Of a DNA stretch of 64,000 nucleotides, positions 1-9,918 are shown piece by piece. The DNA comes from Streptomyces sp. MNU76 (GTDB taxonomy: Bacteria > Actinomycetota > Actinomycetes > Streptomycetales > Streptomycetaceae). Location: assembly GCF_020982545.1 (NCBI RefSeq), contig NZ_JAJKLK010000031.1, forward strand, positions 186,001-250,000, given 5' to 3'. Numbering within the stretch: the stretch's first letter is position 1; each line of letters starts with the position of its first letter. A program made the position numbers and the translations under genes. The notes below the pieces were generated by a model, which was not told where the DNA came from, did no database searches, and saw nothing but the letters and a program-made list of their open reading frames with translations.

Positions 1-143
1 CCGGCCTCGGTGCCGCCCGGCCTCGGGGTCGGCACGCCCGGCCTCGCGGCGGCCCGGCTCGGGGCCGGCATGGCTCGGGGACCCGCCCGGCTCGGGCCCA
101 CCCCGCTCGGGGCCCACCCCGCTCGGGGCCCGCTCGGGGACCG
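1..143. repeat. Degenerate GC-rich short repeat, intergenic
   Basis: Variants of CGGCTCGGGGC / CGGCCTCGG recur about nine times, including two near-identical 16-bp units ending in CCCACCCC. No convincing gene is visible; the stretch lies just downstream of the oxidoreductase stop. It may act as an end-of-transcript structure or be plain slippage-expanded sequence. Confidence 0.55.
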
Positions 144-149
144 GTCGTC

Positions 150-1031
150 TCACCTGCCCCGCAGTGCCTCGACCACCTTCGCGAAGGCCTCCATGTTCGG
201 CTCCAGGACGGTCAGGTACGAGAAGCCGTACCGCTCCCGCTGCGCCAGGACCTGGTCGACGATCTCCTCCAGCGTCCCCACCAGGACCAGCGGCAGCCGC
301 AGGGCCTGCTCCTCGCTGAGGTTCGGCAGATGACCGAGCCACGGCCGCACGGCGGCGGCGCGATCGTCGGTCAGCTCGACGATCTGGATCAGCAGGTTGA
401 GCTCGGCCGGTTCCTTGCGCCCGGCGGCGAACTCCTGGTACCGGCCGACCCGTTCGTCCAGCTCCTCGGCGGTCAGCGGTTCCAGCTTCCCGTCCCCGAC
501 CGCCCGCGCGCCGGTGAACGCCGCGATGTCCGCGTGTTCGGCGGTGGCGCGCAGCATCCGGTCACCGTTGGCGCCGATCAGCAGCGGCACCCGGGGCCGC
601 TGCGCGGGGCGCGGCCGGTGGTCGTCGGAACCGAGGAGCCGGTCCACCTCCTCGACCGTGCGCAGCAGATGGTCCACCCGCTCGCCCGGCGATCCCCACG
701 GCAGACCCGCCTTCTCGTGCTCGGCGGGCACGTATCCGGTGCCGAGCCCCAGCTCCAGCCGTCCGCCGGTCAGCGCGTCCGTGGTGGCGACCTCGCGGGC
801 CAGCAGCGTCGGGTTCCAGAAGCCCGCGTTGAGTACGAAGGTGCCGAGCCGCGGCCGCTCGGTGGCCGCCGCCGCGGCCACCAGCGAGGGGAACGGGGTC
901 GGCATGCCCAGATGGTCGGGGACCAGGATCACGTCGTAGCCGAGCTGTTCGGCGCGGCGGCACTTCGCGCGCCACTCCCCGGCCGACGTGGGGCTGAGCA
1001 GGCTGACTCCGAAGCGGAACGGGCGCGGCAT
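150..1031 (-). CDS. LLM-class F420-dependent oxidoreductase (TIGR03621-like)
   Basis: A 293-aa protein with the bacterial luciferase-like TIM-barrel pattern: FGVSLLSP at the N-terminus, a DHLGMPTPFPSL segment near residues 40-50, then RLELGLGTGYVPAEHEKAG and PLLIGANGD. In actinomycetes these proteins usually bind reduced F420 or FMN and reduce or oxygenate small molecules in the cytoplasm; the substrate cannot be read from the sequence. It starts 49 bp after the ABC permease stop in the same direction and may be the last gene of that operon. Length is normal and the frame intact. Family call is firm, cofactor inferred from the subfamily. Confidence 0.88.
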   Translation of the reverse strand: MPRPFRFGVSLLSPTSAGEWRAKCRRAEQLGYDVILVPDHLGMPTPFPSLVAAAAATERPRLGTFVLNAGFWNPTLLAREVATTDALTGGRLELGLGTGYVPAEHEKAGLPWGSPGERVDHLLRTVEEVDRLLGSDDHRPRPAQRPRVPLLIGANGDRMLRATAEHADIAAFTGARAVGDGKLEPLTAEELDERVGRYQEFAAGRKEPAELNLLIQIVELTDDRAAAVRPWLGHLPNLSEEQALRLPLVLVGTLEEIVDQVLAQRERYGFSYLTVLEPNMEAFAKVVEALRGR

Positions 1032-1079
1032 GAACTCTCCTCACTGACAAGGGACTTGAGTTGGCGCACCGCGAGTACA

Positions 1080-3650
1080 TCACTCGTGCGCGATGGCCGC
1101 CAACACGTTCATCCGGGACGCCCGCAGGGCCGGCAGCAGGGCCGCCACCACGCCCACGACCGCGGAGCCGATCACGACGGCGACGACCGTGCCCCACGGG
1201 ATCGCCAGCGCCTTCATCCCCTGCAGTGCCAGCACCTGCTGCACACACACGCCCCAGACCAGCCCCAGCGCGAGCCCGAGGACGGCGCCGAACACGGCGA
1301 TCACCACCGACTCCAGCCGGATCATCCGCCGCAGCTGCCGCCTGGCCAGCCCGATCGCGCGCAGCAGCCCGATCTCCCGGGTGCGCTCCACCACCGACAG
1401 GGCGAGGGTGTTGACCACGCCGAGCACGGCGATGACGATCGCGAGGCCCAGCAACGCGTAGACCAGATAGAGCAGTACGGCGATCTGGCCCCGCACCAGC
1501 TCCTTGTAGTCGGCCTGGTCGCGGACCTGCACCTGCGGATACGCCTGAAGCGTCCGCTCCAGGTTCGCGCGCAGCTCGTCGGCGTCCACGCCGGAACCCG
1601 TGTTCACGTACAGCGCCGAGTCCTGCCCGTCGGGCACCTGGGACTCGATGGTGCCCGTCCCGAAGAACAGCCCGCCCTGCATCCCGAAACCGTCGGCGGT
1701 GTCCTGGTCGGTGAGCGCGGCCACCTTCAGCTCGGCACTCTTCCCGGCGGGGAACCGCACCGGGATCGTGTCGCCGACGCTCACGTCGTGCTCCCGCGCG
1801 AACTCCACGTCCATGGCGATGGCACCGTCCGCGAGCGCGGCCGCGCTGTCACCCCGGGCGTAGGTGACGTTCGCGACCTCGTCGAGCCGCGCGTCGTAGG
1901 CCCCGGCGGTCGTCTCGATCCGTGTCCCGTCCGGCAGCCGGACCGCGACCGGGGTGAACCGCTGCCGTACGACGAGGCCGACGCCGTCGGTGGCGCGGAC
2001 CTTGTCGGTGACCTCCTGCGGGAACGGCAGGAAGTTCTGGTTCTGGACGACGAAGTCGGCGCCCAGGGTCTTGTCGATCTCCTGGTCGAAGGACTTCGTC
2101 ATCGACGCGCTCGCCACGGACATGCCGCCGACCAGCGCGATGCCCACCATCAACGCGGCGGCGGTGGCCCCGGTCCGGCGCGGGTTGCGCAGGGCGTTGC
2201 GCTGGCTCATCCGGCCCACGGAGCCGAACAACGCGGGGAACGCCCCGCCCAGGACACGGATCACCGGCCGCACGAGGAGCGGTCCCGCGATGACCGTCGC
2301 GATGAGCGTGAGGACCACACCGAGGCCGAGCAGGGAGGCCGCCGACCCCGTGTCGGACGACACCGCGCACCCGGCCAGCGCGGCGGCACCCGCCGCCCCG
2401 ACGACCGCGCCGACCACCGCGCGGACCTTCAGGGGCCGCCCGGCCCCGGCGATCTCGGCGTCCGCGAGCGCCGCCATCGGCGACACGGCCGACGCCCGGC
2501 GCGCCGGCAGATAGGCCGCCACGAAGGTCACGCCGAGCCCCACGACGTAGGCCGCGACGGGCGTTCCCACGCCGATCACCATCTCGGTCGACTTCAGGTT
2601 CATCCCGAAGGCGCCCATGAGCGCGATCAGTCCGAAGGCCAGTGCGATGCCCACGGCGAGACCGAGCGTCGACCCGACCAGGCCGAGCAGGGCCGCCTCG
2701 GTCAGCACCGACCGTCGCACCTGCCGCCGGTCGGCACCCAGCGCGCGCAACAGGCCCAGCTCGCGGGTGCGTTGGGCGATCAGCATCGAGAAGGTGTTGA
2801 CGATGAGGAACATCCCGACGAGCGTCGCGATGCCGGCGAAACCGAGCATCACGTACTTGATGACGTCGAGGAATCCGCCGAGCGAGGCGGCGGCCGACTC
2901 GGCCTGCTCGTCTGCCGTCTCGTACTCGTACGCCGTCGGCCCCAGCGCGTCGGCGATCCGCCGTTTGAGCACGTCGTCGCTCACCCCCGGCCCGGCGGTC
3001 ACCGAGATGTCGGTGGCGGCGTCGGGGTCGCCCAGCAGCTCGGTCTGCGCGACCCGGGTGTCGAGGAAGACGAGCGCGGAGCCGGGGTTGGTGGTGGTGA
3101 AGGTGGCGATGCCGACGACCTCCACCTCGAAGGAGCCCGGCCGGGCGAGGACCCTCAGGGTGTCGCCGATCCGCACGTCCTTGTTCTTCGCGGTGTCCGC
3201 GTCCAGCAGCGCCTGGCCGGGGCCCTCCGGCGCGTGCCCGCTCGTCAGCTTCACCGGGCTGCGGTCGGTGGGGTGCCAGTCGGTGGCGATGGTCGGGGCG
3301 CCCGTCGTCGGTCCGACCGACTCGTTGTCGCTGTCGACGACCGTGACGTTCTCCACGGACACGTCGATGTAGGCGTCCGCGACGCCGTCGATGCCCGCGA
3401 TCCGCTCGGCGAGCGAGGCGGGCACCGTCTCCTGCGCCCCGGTGGGCAGCTGGCCCTCCAGCCCGTCGTCCTTGGGGCCCACGGTCACATCGGCCGAGGT
3501 GGAGGCGAAGAGCCGGTCGAAGGTGCGGGTGACCGTGTCCGAGAAGATCAGGCTGCCCGCGACGAACGCCACGGACAGGATCACCGCGAGTGCCGAGAGC
3601 AGCAGCCGCCCCTTGTGCGCCAGGAAACTCCGCAGGGTCGCCTTGAGCAC
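1080..3650 (-). CDS. FtsX/MacB-type ABC transporter permease, duplicated
   Basis: An 856-aa membrane protein built as two FtsX-like halves. A first TM helix lies near residues 17-38, followed by a large extracytoplasmic domain (about 45-260), a TM cluster (265-480), a second TM plus extracytoplasmic domain (about 500-730) and a final three-TM cluster. The cytoplasmic coupling motif occurs twice, as RTRELGLLRALGA and RTREIGLLRAIGL, marking an internal duplication. Such proteins work as mechanotransmission or lipoprotein/peptide exporters rather than as pores. The stop of the cognate ATPase gene lies 4 bp upstream, so the two are certainly co-transcribed. The cargo is unknown. Confidence 0.93.
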   Translation of the reverse strand: MLKATLRSFLAHKGRLLLSALAVILSVAFVAGSLIFSDTVTRTFDRLFASTSADVTVGPKDDGLEGQLPTGAQETVPASLAERIAGIDGVADAYIDVSVENVTVVDSDNESVGPTTGAPTIATDWHPTDRSPVKLTSGHAPEGPGQALLDADTAKNKDVRIGDTLRVLARPGSFEVEVVGIATFTTTNPGSALVFLDTRVAQTELLGDPDAATDISVTAGPGVSDDVLKRRIADALGPTAYEYETADEQAESAAASLGGFLDVIKYVMLGFAGIATLVGMFLIVNTFSMLIAQRTRELGLLRALGADRRQVRRSVLTEAALLGLVGSTLGLAVGIALAFGLIALMGAFGMNLKSTEMVIGVGTPVAAYVVGLGVTFVAAYLPARRASAVSPMAALADAEIAGAGRPLKVRAVVGAVVGAAGAAALAGCAVSSDTGSAASLLGLGVVLTLIATVIAGPLLVRPVIRVLGGAFPALFGSVGRMSQRNALRNPRRTGATAAALMVGIALVGGMSVASASMTKSFDQEIDKTLGADFVVQNQNFLPFPQEVTDKVRATDGVGLVVRQRFTPVAVRLPDGTRIETTAGAYDARLDEVANVTYARGDSAAALADGAIAMDVEFAREHDVSVGDTIPVRFPAGKSAELKVAALTDQDTADGFGMQGGLFFGTGTIESQVPDGQDSALYVNTGSGVDADELRANLERTLQAYPQVQVRDQADYKELVRGQIAVLLYLVYALLGLAIVIAVLGVVNTLALSVVERTREIGLLRAIGLARRQLRRMIRLESVVIAVFGAVLGLALGLVWGVCVQQVLALQGMKALAIPWGTVVAVVIGSAVVGVVAALLPALRASRMNVLAAIAHE

Positions 3651-3654
3651 GGTC

Positions 3655-4488
<834 letters not shown>

Positions 4489-4624
4489 AACGGCCTCCAG
4501 GCTCGAACCAGTTCGAATTCCGGGCGTTCTCGGCCGAGCCTAGTGTGACTCAGGGCACAGCCGAAATCCCCCCGAGGGGCGAGGCCGTCTCCGTCGCAGG
4601 TCGGGTTTCCGTGATCAATGTAAG

Positions 4625-4643
4625 GGGCACCCATCGGGTGCCC
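4625..4643. terminator. Short hairpin GGGCACCC/GGGTGCCC
   Basis: Perfect 8-bp arms with a 3-nt loop (4625-4632 and 4636-4643) in the spacer between two divergent transcription units. It may be a barrier between them or part of a leader; function is inferred only from structure. Confidence 0.4.
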
Positions 4644-4677
4644 TCGGGCCGGTTCCGGGCCAAGGCGCCCTTGCCTC

Positions 4678-4699
4678 CGCTAGCACTCCAGCGCTAGCG
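4678..4699. promoter_or_regulatory. Inverted repeat upstream of the RHH/Fic-like pair
   Basis: CGCTAGC (4678-4684) and GCTAGCG (4693-4699) form 7-bp arms separated by 8 nt, ending 7 bp before the ATG of the ribbon-helix-helix gene. Antitoxins of this kind commonly repress their own operon, so this is the likely self-operator. Binding is inferred. Confidence 0.5.
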
Positions 4700-4706
4700 T
4701 CGAACC

Positions 4707-4946
4707 ATGGCCAAGACCCAGCTGAACGTGCGGGTGGACGAGGACACGGCCCGAGCCGCCCGAGAGCGAGCCCTGGAGCGCGGGATGAGTGTGAACCGGT
4801 ACATCGAGGAACTGGTCAGGCAGGACACCGGCGAGGCGGGTCACACCTTCGTCGAGTCCGCCGCCGACTTCATGAAGCAGTACGAGGCGGTCTTCGCCGA
4901 GGAGTTCGGCACCGAGCCCGAGAACGGGCGCGAGGGACGTCACTGA
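4707..4946 (+). CDS. Ribbon-helix-helix antitoxin-like protein
   Basis: A 79-aa protein. The first half (QLNVRVDEDTARAARERAL, then MSVNRYIEELV) fits the Arc/MetJ ribbon-helix-helix DNA-binding fold, one beta strand and two helices. The acidic second half probably wraps the partner. The next gene starts 5 bp after its stop and encodes a Fic-like protein, the usual Streptomyces pairing. It probably represses the shared promoter through the inverted repeat just upstream. Whether the pair behaves as a true toxin-antitoxin module is not shown by sequence. Confidence 0.8.
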   Translation: MAKTQLNVRVDEDTARAARERALERGMSVNRYIEELVRQDTGEAGHTFVESAADFMKQYEAVFAEEFGTEPENGREGRH

Positions 4947-4950
4947 TCCC

Positions 4951-5325
4951 TTGAGTCAGCTTCGCATCGACCTCGCCTGGCTCCTGATGGTCGCCGAACG
5001 CAAGACGCCCGGCGATCCCCAGGTCACCGACTGGGGCGCGCTCGTCGCGGCCGTCGCCCGGCACGAGGCCCAGATCTTCGACGTCGCCGTCTACGACACC
5101 CCGCACGCCCGCGCCGCCGCCCTGCTCCAACTCCTCCTGCACGTACCGGCGTTGGAACGCTCCAACGCGCTGTTCGCCTCCGCCGTCGCCTACGGCTACC
5201 TGGTGGCCAGCGGCGTCAAGGTCGTCACCTCCGCCGAGCAGGTGCGCGAACTGGCCAGACTCGTCAAGAGCGGCGAGGCCGGCCTGCACGACATCACGCG
5301 GGAGCTGCGCCAGTGGAGCCAGTGA
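4951..5325 (+). CDS. Fic/Doc-like toxin component, Streptomyces type
   Basis: A 124-aa helical protein starting at TTG, 5 bp after the antitoxin-like stop. It resembles proteins annotated as Fic-family toxins in Streptomyces: LAWLLMVAER near the start, then HVPALERSNALFASAVAYGYLVASGVKV, where LERSN..FA resembles the helix before a Fic site. The canonical HPFxxGNGR AMPylation motif is absent, so classical Fic activity is doubtful. Its 3' end overlaps the convergent methyltransferase gene by 32 bp. The pairing call is firmer than the biochemical one. Confidence 0.65.
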   Translation: MSQLRIDLAWLLMVAERKTPGDPQVTDWGALVAAVARHEAQIFDVAVYDTPHARAAALLQLLLHVPALERSNALFASAVAYGYLVASGVKVVTSAEQVRELARLVKSGEAGLHDITRELRQWSQ

Positions 5326-5980
5326 CGCCCGGCCGCCGCGCCCGGCCCAGCACGCAGTAGGAGCTGGGCAGCCGCGGCCCCTGCTCGGGCACCAGGAGCT
5401 CCCGTACCTCCCCGACCTCGAACCCGGCGGTTCGGAGCGCGTCGACCGGGTCACGGGAGACGTGGCAGCCGCCGAACAGCACCGGCCACACCGAGCCGTC
5501 CAGTGCCCGCTGGGCCGTCCGCATGGCCCGGCCACCGCCCCGGCCGTGCTCGAAGAACCGCAGCTCACCACCGGGACGCAACACCCGGCGGACCTCGCTC
5601 AGCGAGCGCCGTACGTCCCGCACACTGCACAGCACCAGGGACACGACGGCCGCGTCGAACGCCTCGCTCTTGACCGGCAGCGCCTCCGCCGCGCCCGGCA
5701 CCACGTCCACCGGTACCTCGGCGCGCAGGGCGGCCTCCAGGGCCAACCGCCGCAGCGAGTGCTCGGGTTCGATCGCCACCACCTCGGAGACGGCGGCGGG
5801 GTAGCGGGCGAAGTTCAGGCCGTTGCCGGCCCCGATCTCGATGACGCGCCCCGACAGCCCGGCGAGCAACTCCTCGCGCAGCGGGCCGATCCTCGGCTCC
5901 GCCGACACGCTCAGTCTGGCGTAGAAACGGGCGAAGAGGGGGTGGTGCACGGCGTCCTTCGCGGCACGGGCGCGGACCAT
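5294..5980 (-). CDS. Class I SAM-dependent methyltransferase
   Basis: A 228-aa protein from the ATG at 5980, chosen because GGGAGG lies just upstream; the reading frame stays open further 5' without a better site. Motif I is VIEIGAGNGLNFARYP, followed by the acidic AIEPEH (motif II), FDAAVVSLVLCSVRD (motif IV) and VLRPGGELRFFEHG (motif V), a standard Rossmann methyltransferase order of the UbiE/phosphatidylethanolamine N-methyltransferase-like group. The FFEHG...W...F..C pattern is common in small-molecule or thiol methyltransferases; the substrate is unknown. Confidence 0.85.
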   Translation of the reverse strand: MVRARAAKDAVHHPLFARFYARLSVSAEPRIGPLREELLAGLSGRVIEIGAGNGLNFARYPAAVSEVVAIEPEHSLRRLALEAALRAEVPVDVVPGAAEALPVKSEAFDAAVVSLVLCSVRDVRRSLSEVRRVLRPGGELRFFEHGRGGGRAMRTAQRALDGSVWPVLFGGCHVSRDPVDALRTAGFEVGEVRELLVPEQGPRLPSSYCVLGRARRPGVTGSTGAAPA

Positions 5981-6038
5981 GGGAACCTCCCGAAGAGGGC
6001 GGCGGATACCGCGATTGTCCCCCGGGAAGCACGGGCTC

Positions 6039-6077
6039 ACCCGTCGCACGGCCGTGGGGAACGACTGTGCGACGGGT
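6039..6077 (-). terminator. Hairpin downstream of the lipase gene
   Basis: ACCCGTCGCAC (6039-6049) pairs perfectly with GTGCGACGGGT (6067-6077), 11-bp arms and a 17-nt loop, beginning 24 bp after the lipase stop. No T-run follows, as is usual in Streptomyces. Confidence 0.65.
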
Positions 6078-6100
6078 GGGGTGGGGCGGCGGGTGCCGCG

Positions 6101-6787
6101 TCAGGCGATGAAGTTGCGGACCTGCTCGTACACGCCGTGGTCGTTGTTCATCTCGTTGTGCGAGACACAGCCGACCTCGACGTTCGTCGCACCGCTGAGG
6201 ATCGCGGTGGTGTCCGGGGTGAGCGCGTCGTCGCAGTTCGACCAGTAGCTGGCGTAGGACACGCTGCCCGGCGTCTCGTCACCGGAGTTGAGCGCGGTCA
6301 GGAACGAGCTGCCGGTGTACATCTCGGCACACGACGTGTAGAGCCAGCGGCACCAACCGGCGACGGTCGTCCCGTGGTTCACACCGGCCGTGGAGACGAA
6401 GTCGTCCACGTACGAGGTCCCGCCGAGGTTCTTGAGGTAGTAGCGGGAGCTGAGCGCGCCCATGGAGTGCACCACCACGTCGACCTTCGCGGCGCCCGTC
6501 GTGGCGCGCACACTGTCGATCTTGGTCTTCAGCTGTGCCGCCGTGGTGGCGTTCGACTGGCCCCAGTCGTAGGACCAGGAGTACAGCTCCGAGGACGTGT
6601 AGCCGTCCGCCTTGAAGTATGCGATCCAGTCGTCCCAGCTGCTGGACGAACTGCTCAGTCCGTGTACGAAGACGACCGGGTTGTGGGTGGCGGCCTGGGC
6701 GGAGGACGCCGAGAAGGAGAGCGACACAAGGAGCGTGCTGGTCACGGTCGCGAGGGCCGTGGCGATACGGCGCATGCGGCGATGCAT
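6101..6787 (-). CDS. Secreted class-2 lipase / triacylglycerol lipase
   Basis: A 228-aa protein with a signal peptide (Arg-rich start, hydrophobic core, likely cleavage after the AQA near residue 32). The mature alpha/beta-hydrolase has the oxyanion HG at 42-43 (VVFVHGLS) and nucleophile Ser108 in VHSMG. Several Cys (in WCRWLYTSC, SNC and VGC) suggest disulphides in the secreted enzyme. The catalytic His is probably in VSHNEMNNDHGV near the C-terminus. It hydrolyses lipid esters outside the cell. It is flanked by its own terminator hairpin, so it is probably monocistronic. Confidence 0.9.
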   Translation of the reverse strand: MHRRMRRIATALATVTSTLLVSLSFSASSAQAATHNPVVFVHGLSSSSSSWDDWIAYFKADGYTSSELYSWSYDWGQSNATTAAQLKTKIDSVRATTGAAKVDVVVHSMGALSSRYYLKNLGGTSYVDDFVSTAGVNHGTTVAGWCRWLYTSCAEMYTGSSFLTALNSGDETPGSVSYASYWSNCDDALTPDTTAILSGATNVEVGCVSHNEMNNDHGVYEQVRNFIA

Positions 6788-6893
6788 GGTGCCTCCTGAA
6801 ACGGGTGGGGTTCGTCAGGAGTGTCAGCGGGGTCTACGCGCGCCGCATCGGCGAAATCGCCGGTCTTTACTGGCCGGTTAACCCGCAAGTAAC

Positions 6894-9104
6894 GTGATGG
6901 GTGTGGTGACTCCGGTGAACCCCCCGCGACTTCCGCATCGCTCGCCACCGCCCCCCATGAACGCGTGGCCGAGTCCGGACGCAGCGTCGGCCGCCGTGCC
7001 CACGCTGTCCGAAGGCGTGCGCGTACGCCTGCTGCACGCCGCCCACGGCGACCCGCGGGCCGCCGCGGAACTCGCCGCGGCCCTCACCCCGCCAGCTCGC
7101 GGGCCTCGACCCGCTCCCCGCCGAGCCCCTCGCACTGGCCCCCACCCTCCTGCAGAGCCACCGGCGGGACGTGCGGGCCCTGCCCGACGACACCCGCTTC
7201 CTGCTGCTCCTCGCCGCCGCCGACCAGTACCCGGTGGCGACGCACGCGCGCGCGCCGTCACCGCCGCCCGCCTCGACACCCGGCCGCTCGACACGGCGGA
7301 GGCGGCCGGCCTCGCGCACACCACCGCCCAGGGCATCGTCTTCCGGGACGCCTGGACCCGGATCGCCGTGTACGAGTCCGCGTCCACGGCCGACCGGCGC
7401 GAGGCCCACCGCCTCCTCGCCGCCGTCCTCAGCGGCGAGGGCGAGCGACCCGGCCGGTCCTGGCACCGGGCCGCCGCCGCCCTCGGCCCCAGCCGTCGGC
7501 TCGCCGCCGAACTCCGTCTCGCGTCACGGGTGGCACGTGCCATCGGCGACCCGGCCCTCGCGTCCGCCCTCGCCGAACGCGCCGCCGGCCTCACCCCCGA
7601 ACCCGCCGAACGCGCGCCCCTGCTCGCCCGGGCCGCCGCCGAGGCCTGGCAGTCCGGCGACGGCGACCGGGCCCGCCGTCTCGTCGCCGCCACCGACGAC
7701 GACGCCCTCGCGGGACTGCTCGCCCTGCGCGCCGGCAACGCCGCCGAGGCGTTCGACGCCCTGCTCACCGCCACCGTCCGGCACGTCGGCGACCACACCT
7801 CGGACCACGCCTCCCATCTGCTGGCACGAGCCACCGAGGCCGCCATCTACACCGGGGACCTCCGCCGCTGCCGCGAGGCCGCCGCCGTCGCCGACGGGCT
7901 CGGCATCCTGCCGCCCAGCACCCTCGGCGCCCTCGCCGCCGCGTTCGAGGGACGCTACGACGACGCCCGCGACGTCCTCGAAGCCGCCGCCGGACGCTGC
8001 GGTCCCGGCGGCGACCCCACCCAGCTCATCCACTCCGGGATCGCCGCCCTCCTCCTCGGCGACCACACCCGCGCCTTCACCGCCACCGCCCGCGCCGCCG
8101 CCTCCGCGCGGGCCGGCGGCGAGACGGCGACCGTGCCGCAGGCCATGGAGTTCCGGGCCTACGCCGAGTTCTGGACCGGCCGCCCCAAGGCCGCCGAGGC
8201 CGCCGCCGTGGACGCCCTGCGCCAGGCGTACGCCACCGGGCAGGACAACGGGGCCTGCCATCTCCAGGCCGCCCTCGCGATGTTCGCCGCCATCACCGGC
8301 GACGAGCAGGTCTGCCGGGAGCGCGCCGAGTCCGCCCGCGGCCACGCCCTGGAACGCGGCCTCGGACTGCCCGCCGCGCTCGCGATGTTCGCCCTCGCCT
8401 TCCTAGACCTGAGCACCGGCCGCTACGCCGCCTCGGCCGCCCGGCTGCGCGCCCTCGCCGGGTTCGGCCCCGGGCACGGGCACCGGGCCATCCGGCACCT
8501 CGCCACCCCGCACTACGTCGAGGCCGCCGTCCGTACCGGCGACACCCGGGTGGCCGTCGCCGCGCACGCCGACTACGACCGCTGGGCCCGCACCGTCCGC
8601 AGCGCCGACGACCTCGCGCTCAGCGCCCGCTGCCGGGCCCTCCTCGCCACCGGCGAGGAGGCCGTCGAGCACTACCGCGCCGCCCTCGACCTGCATGCCT
8701 CCGGCACCCGCGACTTCGAACGCGCCCGTACGGAACTGCTGTTCGGCAGCGCCCTGCGGCGGCTCCGCAACCGCACCGAGGCCCGCGACCGGCTGCACAG
8801 CGCCCTGGAGGCCTTCGACCACTTCGGCTCCCCGCACTGCGCGTCCCAGGCCCGCGCGGAACTCCGCGCCCTGGGCGAGCGCGCCACCGCCGCACCCGCC
8901 GCCGAGGCCCTGGCGACCCGACTCACCGCCCAGCAGCTGATGATCGCGCGCATGGCGGCGGAGGGGGCGACCAACCGGGAGATCGCCTCGCGGCTGCTCC
9001 TGAGCCCGCGCACGATCGACCACCATCTGCGGGGGGTGTTCTCGCGGCTGGGCATCAGATCGAGGATCGAGCTGGTGAGGCTGCTGGGGGAGACGGAAAG
9101 CTGA
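6894..9104 (+). pseudogene. Large LuxR-family regulator, truncated and double-frameshifted
   Basis: The open frame ends in a clear LuxR helix-turn-helix (LTAQQLMIARMAAEGATNREIASRLLLSPRTIDHH, positions about 8920-9030), preceded by long helical repeats as in large ATP-binding LuxR (LAL) regulators. The family normally starts with an AAA ATPase domain and runs to about 900 residues. Here the Walker A and B region is missing and only its end survives (VRVRLLHAAHGDPRAAAEL). Between about 7085 and 7255 the family sequence (QLAGLDPLPAEPLALAP, then ALPDDTRFLLLLAAADQYP) lies in the next frame, so two compensating frameshifts bracket it, the second within a GC dinucleotide run. An inactive remnant is most likely; sequencing error could explain the frameshifts but not the missing ATPase. 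Confidence 0.75.
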
Positions 9105-9113
9105 GAGCGCCGG

Positions 9114-9196
9114 CGCGCCCCCTCAGGGGCGCGGGAACTAAGCGACCAGCCACGACGTACCCGCAGAAGACCCGCCACAGGACCCCTACGGCGCGG
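9114..9196 (+). repeat. Dispersed palindromic repeat, copy A
   Basis: Begins with a GC palindrome around CCCCTCAGGGG and continues as GCGACCAGCCACGACGTACC, ending in CTACGGCGCG. It lies between the convergent LuxR remnant and bioD; the inferred bioD stop (9186-9188) falls inside it. Related copies are listed elsewhere in this annotation. Confidence 0.65.
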
Positions 9197-9904
9197 CCTC
9201 GCTGGCACTGAAGGACACCGCGTCCCACACCCCGCCCAACGCCGGCGCCAGCCAACCCCGGCCGCCGCCCGGAAGGCGGCCGGGGGCAACGCCCCGGCCC
9301 CCGCGGGCACCGCCCCCACCAGTGGCGCATCCGCGACCACCGGCAGATCAGCCAGATTGCACCGCGACGCCAGATCCGGGACCTCGGGCCAGCTGCCGAT
9401 CACGACACCCGCCGACTCCACTTCCCGCGCGGCGAGTTCGCGTGCCGTCAGCTCGGTCGTGTTCAACGTACCCAGTCCGGCCGAGGCGACCAGCAGGACC
9501 GGCGCCCCCAGCAGCCGGGCCGTGTCCGCCAGCGTGCCGCCCGCCTCGTCGAACCGGACGAGGAGGCCGCCCGCGCCCTCCACCAGTACCAGGTCGTGGT
9601 CGACCGCCAGCTTCGCCGCCGCCTCGGCCACGTCCTCGGGGTGCACCGCGGGGAGCCCGGCGCGCCGGGCGGCGGTCGCCGGGGCCAACGGCTCGGGATA
9701 GCGGGCGAGTTCGCGTACCGTCACGGCGCCAGCGAGCCTGGCCACCTCGTCCGCGTCACCGCGCTCGTCCGGACGTACGCCGGTCTGCGCGGGCTTGAGG
9801 ACGGCCACGGACCGGCCGGACGCCAGGGCCACCGCCGCGACGGCCGCCGTGGTGACCGTCTTGCCGACCTCCGTACCCGTCCCCGTGACCACCAGGACCG
9901 TCAT
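9186..9904 (-). CDS. bioD: Dethiobiotin synthetase BioD, C-terminus frameshifted
   Basis: Converts 7,8-diaminopelargonate, CO2 and ATP to dethiobiotin. The N-terminus has the P-loop TGTGTEVGKTV, followed by LKPAQTGV and the LVEGAGGLLVRF motif; VIGSWPE and the purine-pocket region follow. Near position 9256, beside a CCCC run (GGGG on the coding strand), the frame breaks. The expected ending WLAPALGGVWDAV...SEAAP then a stop at 9186 is in another frame; as written the ORF would run on antisense into the LuxR remnant. Adding one G restores 239 aa. The start ATG at 9904 follows AAAGGGA; an upstream ATG at 9922 overlaps the bioA stop as ATGA and could also be used. Confidence 0.88.
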
Positions 9905-9918
9905 GTCATCCCTTTCCG

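Noticed and set aside
4680..4699. CIRCE-like heat-shock operator (TAGCACTC half-site)
   Set aside because: Only the left half resembles CIRCE; the right half is GCTAGCG, so the better reading is a local dyad of the RHH/Fic-like pair.
6965..9211. Second long plus-strand frame across the LuxR remnant
   Set aside because: Extremely Arg/Pro-rich translation, typical of an out-of-phase frame; the LuxR HTH is in the other frame.
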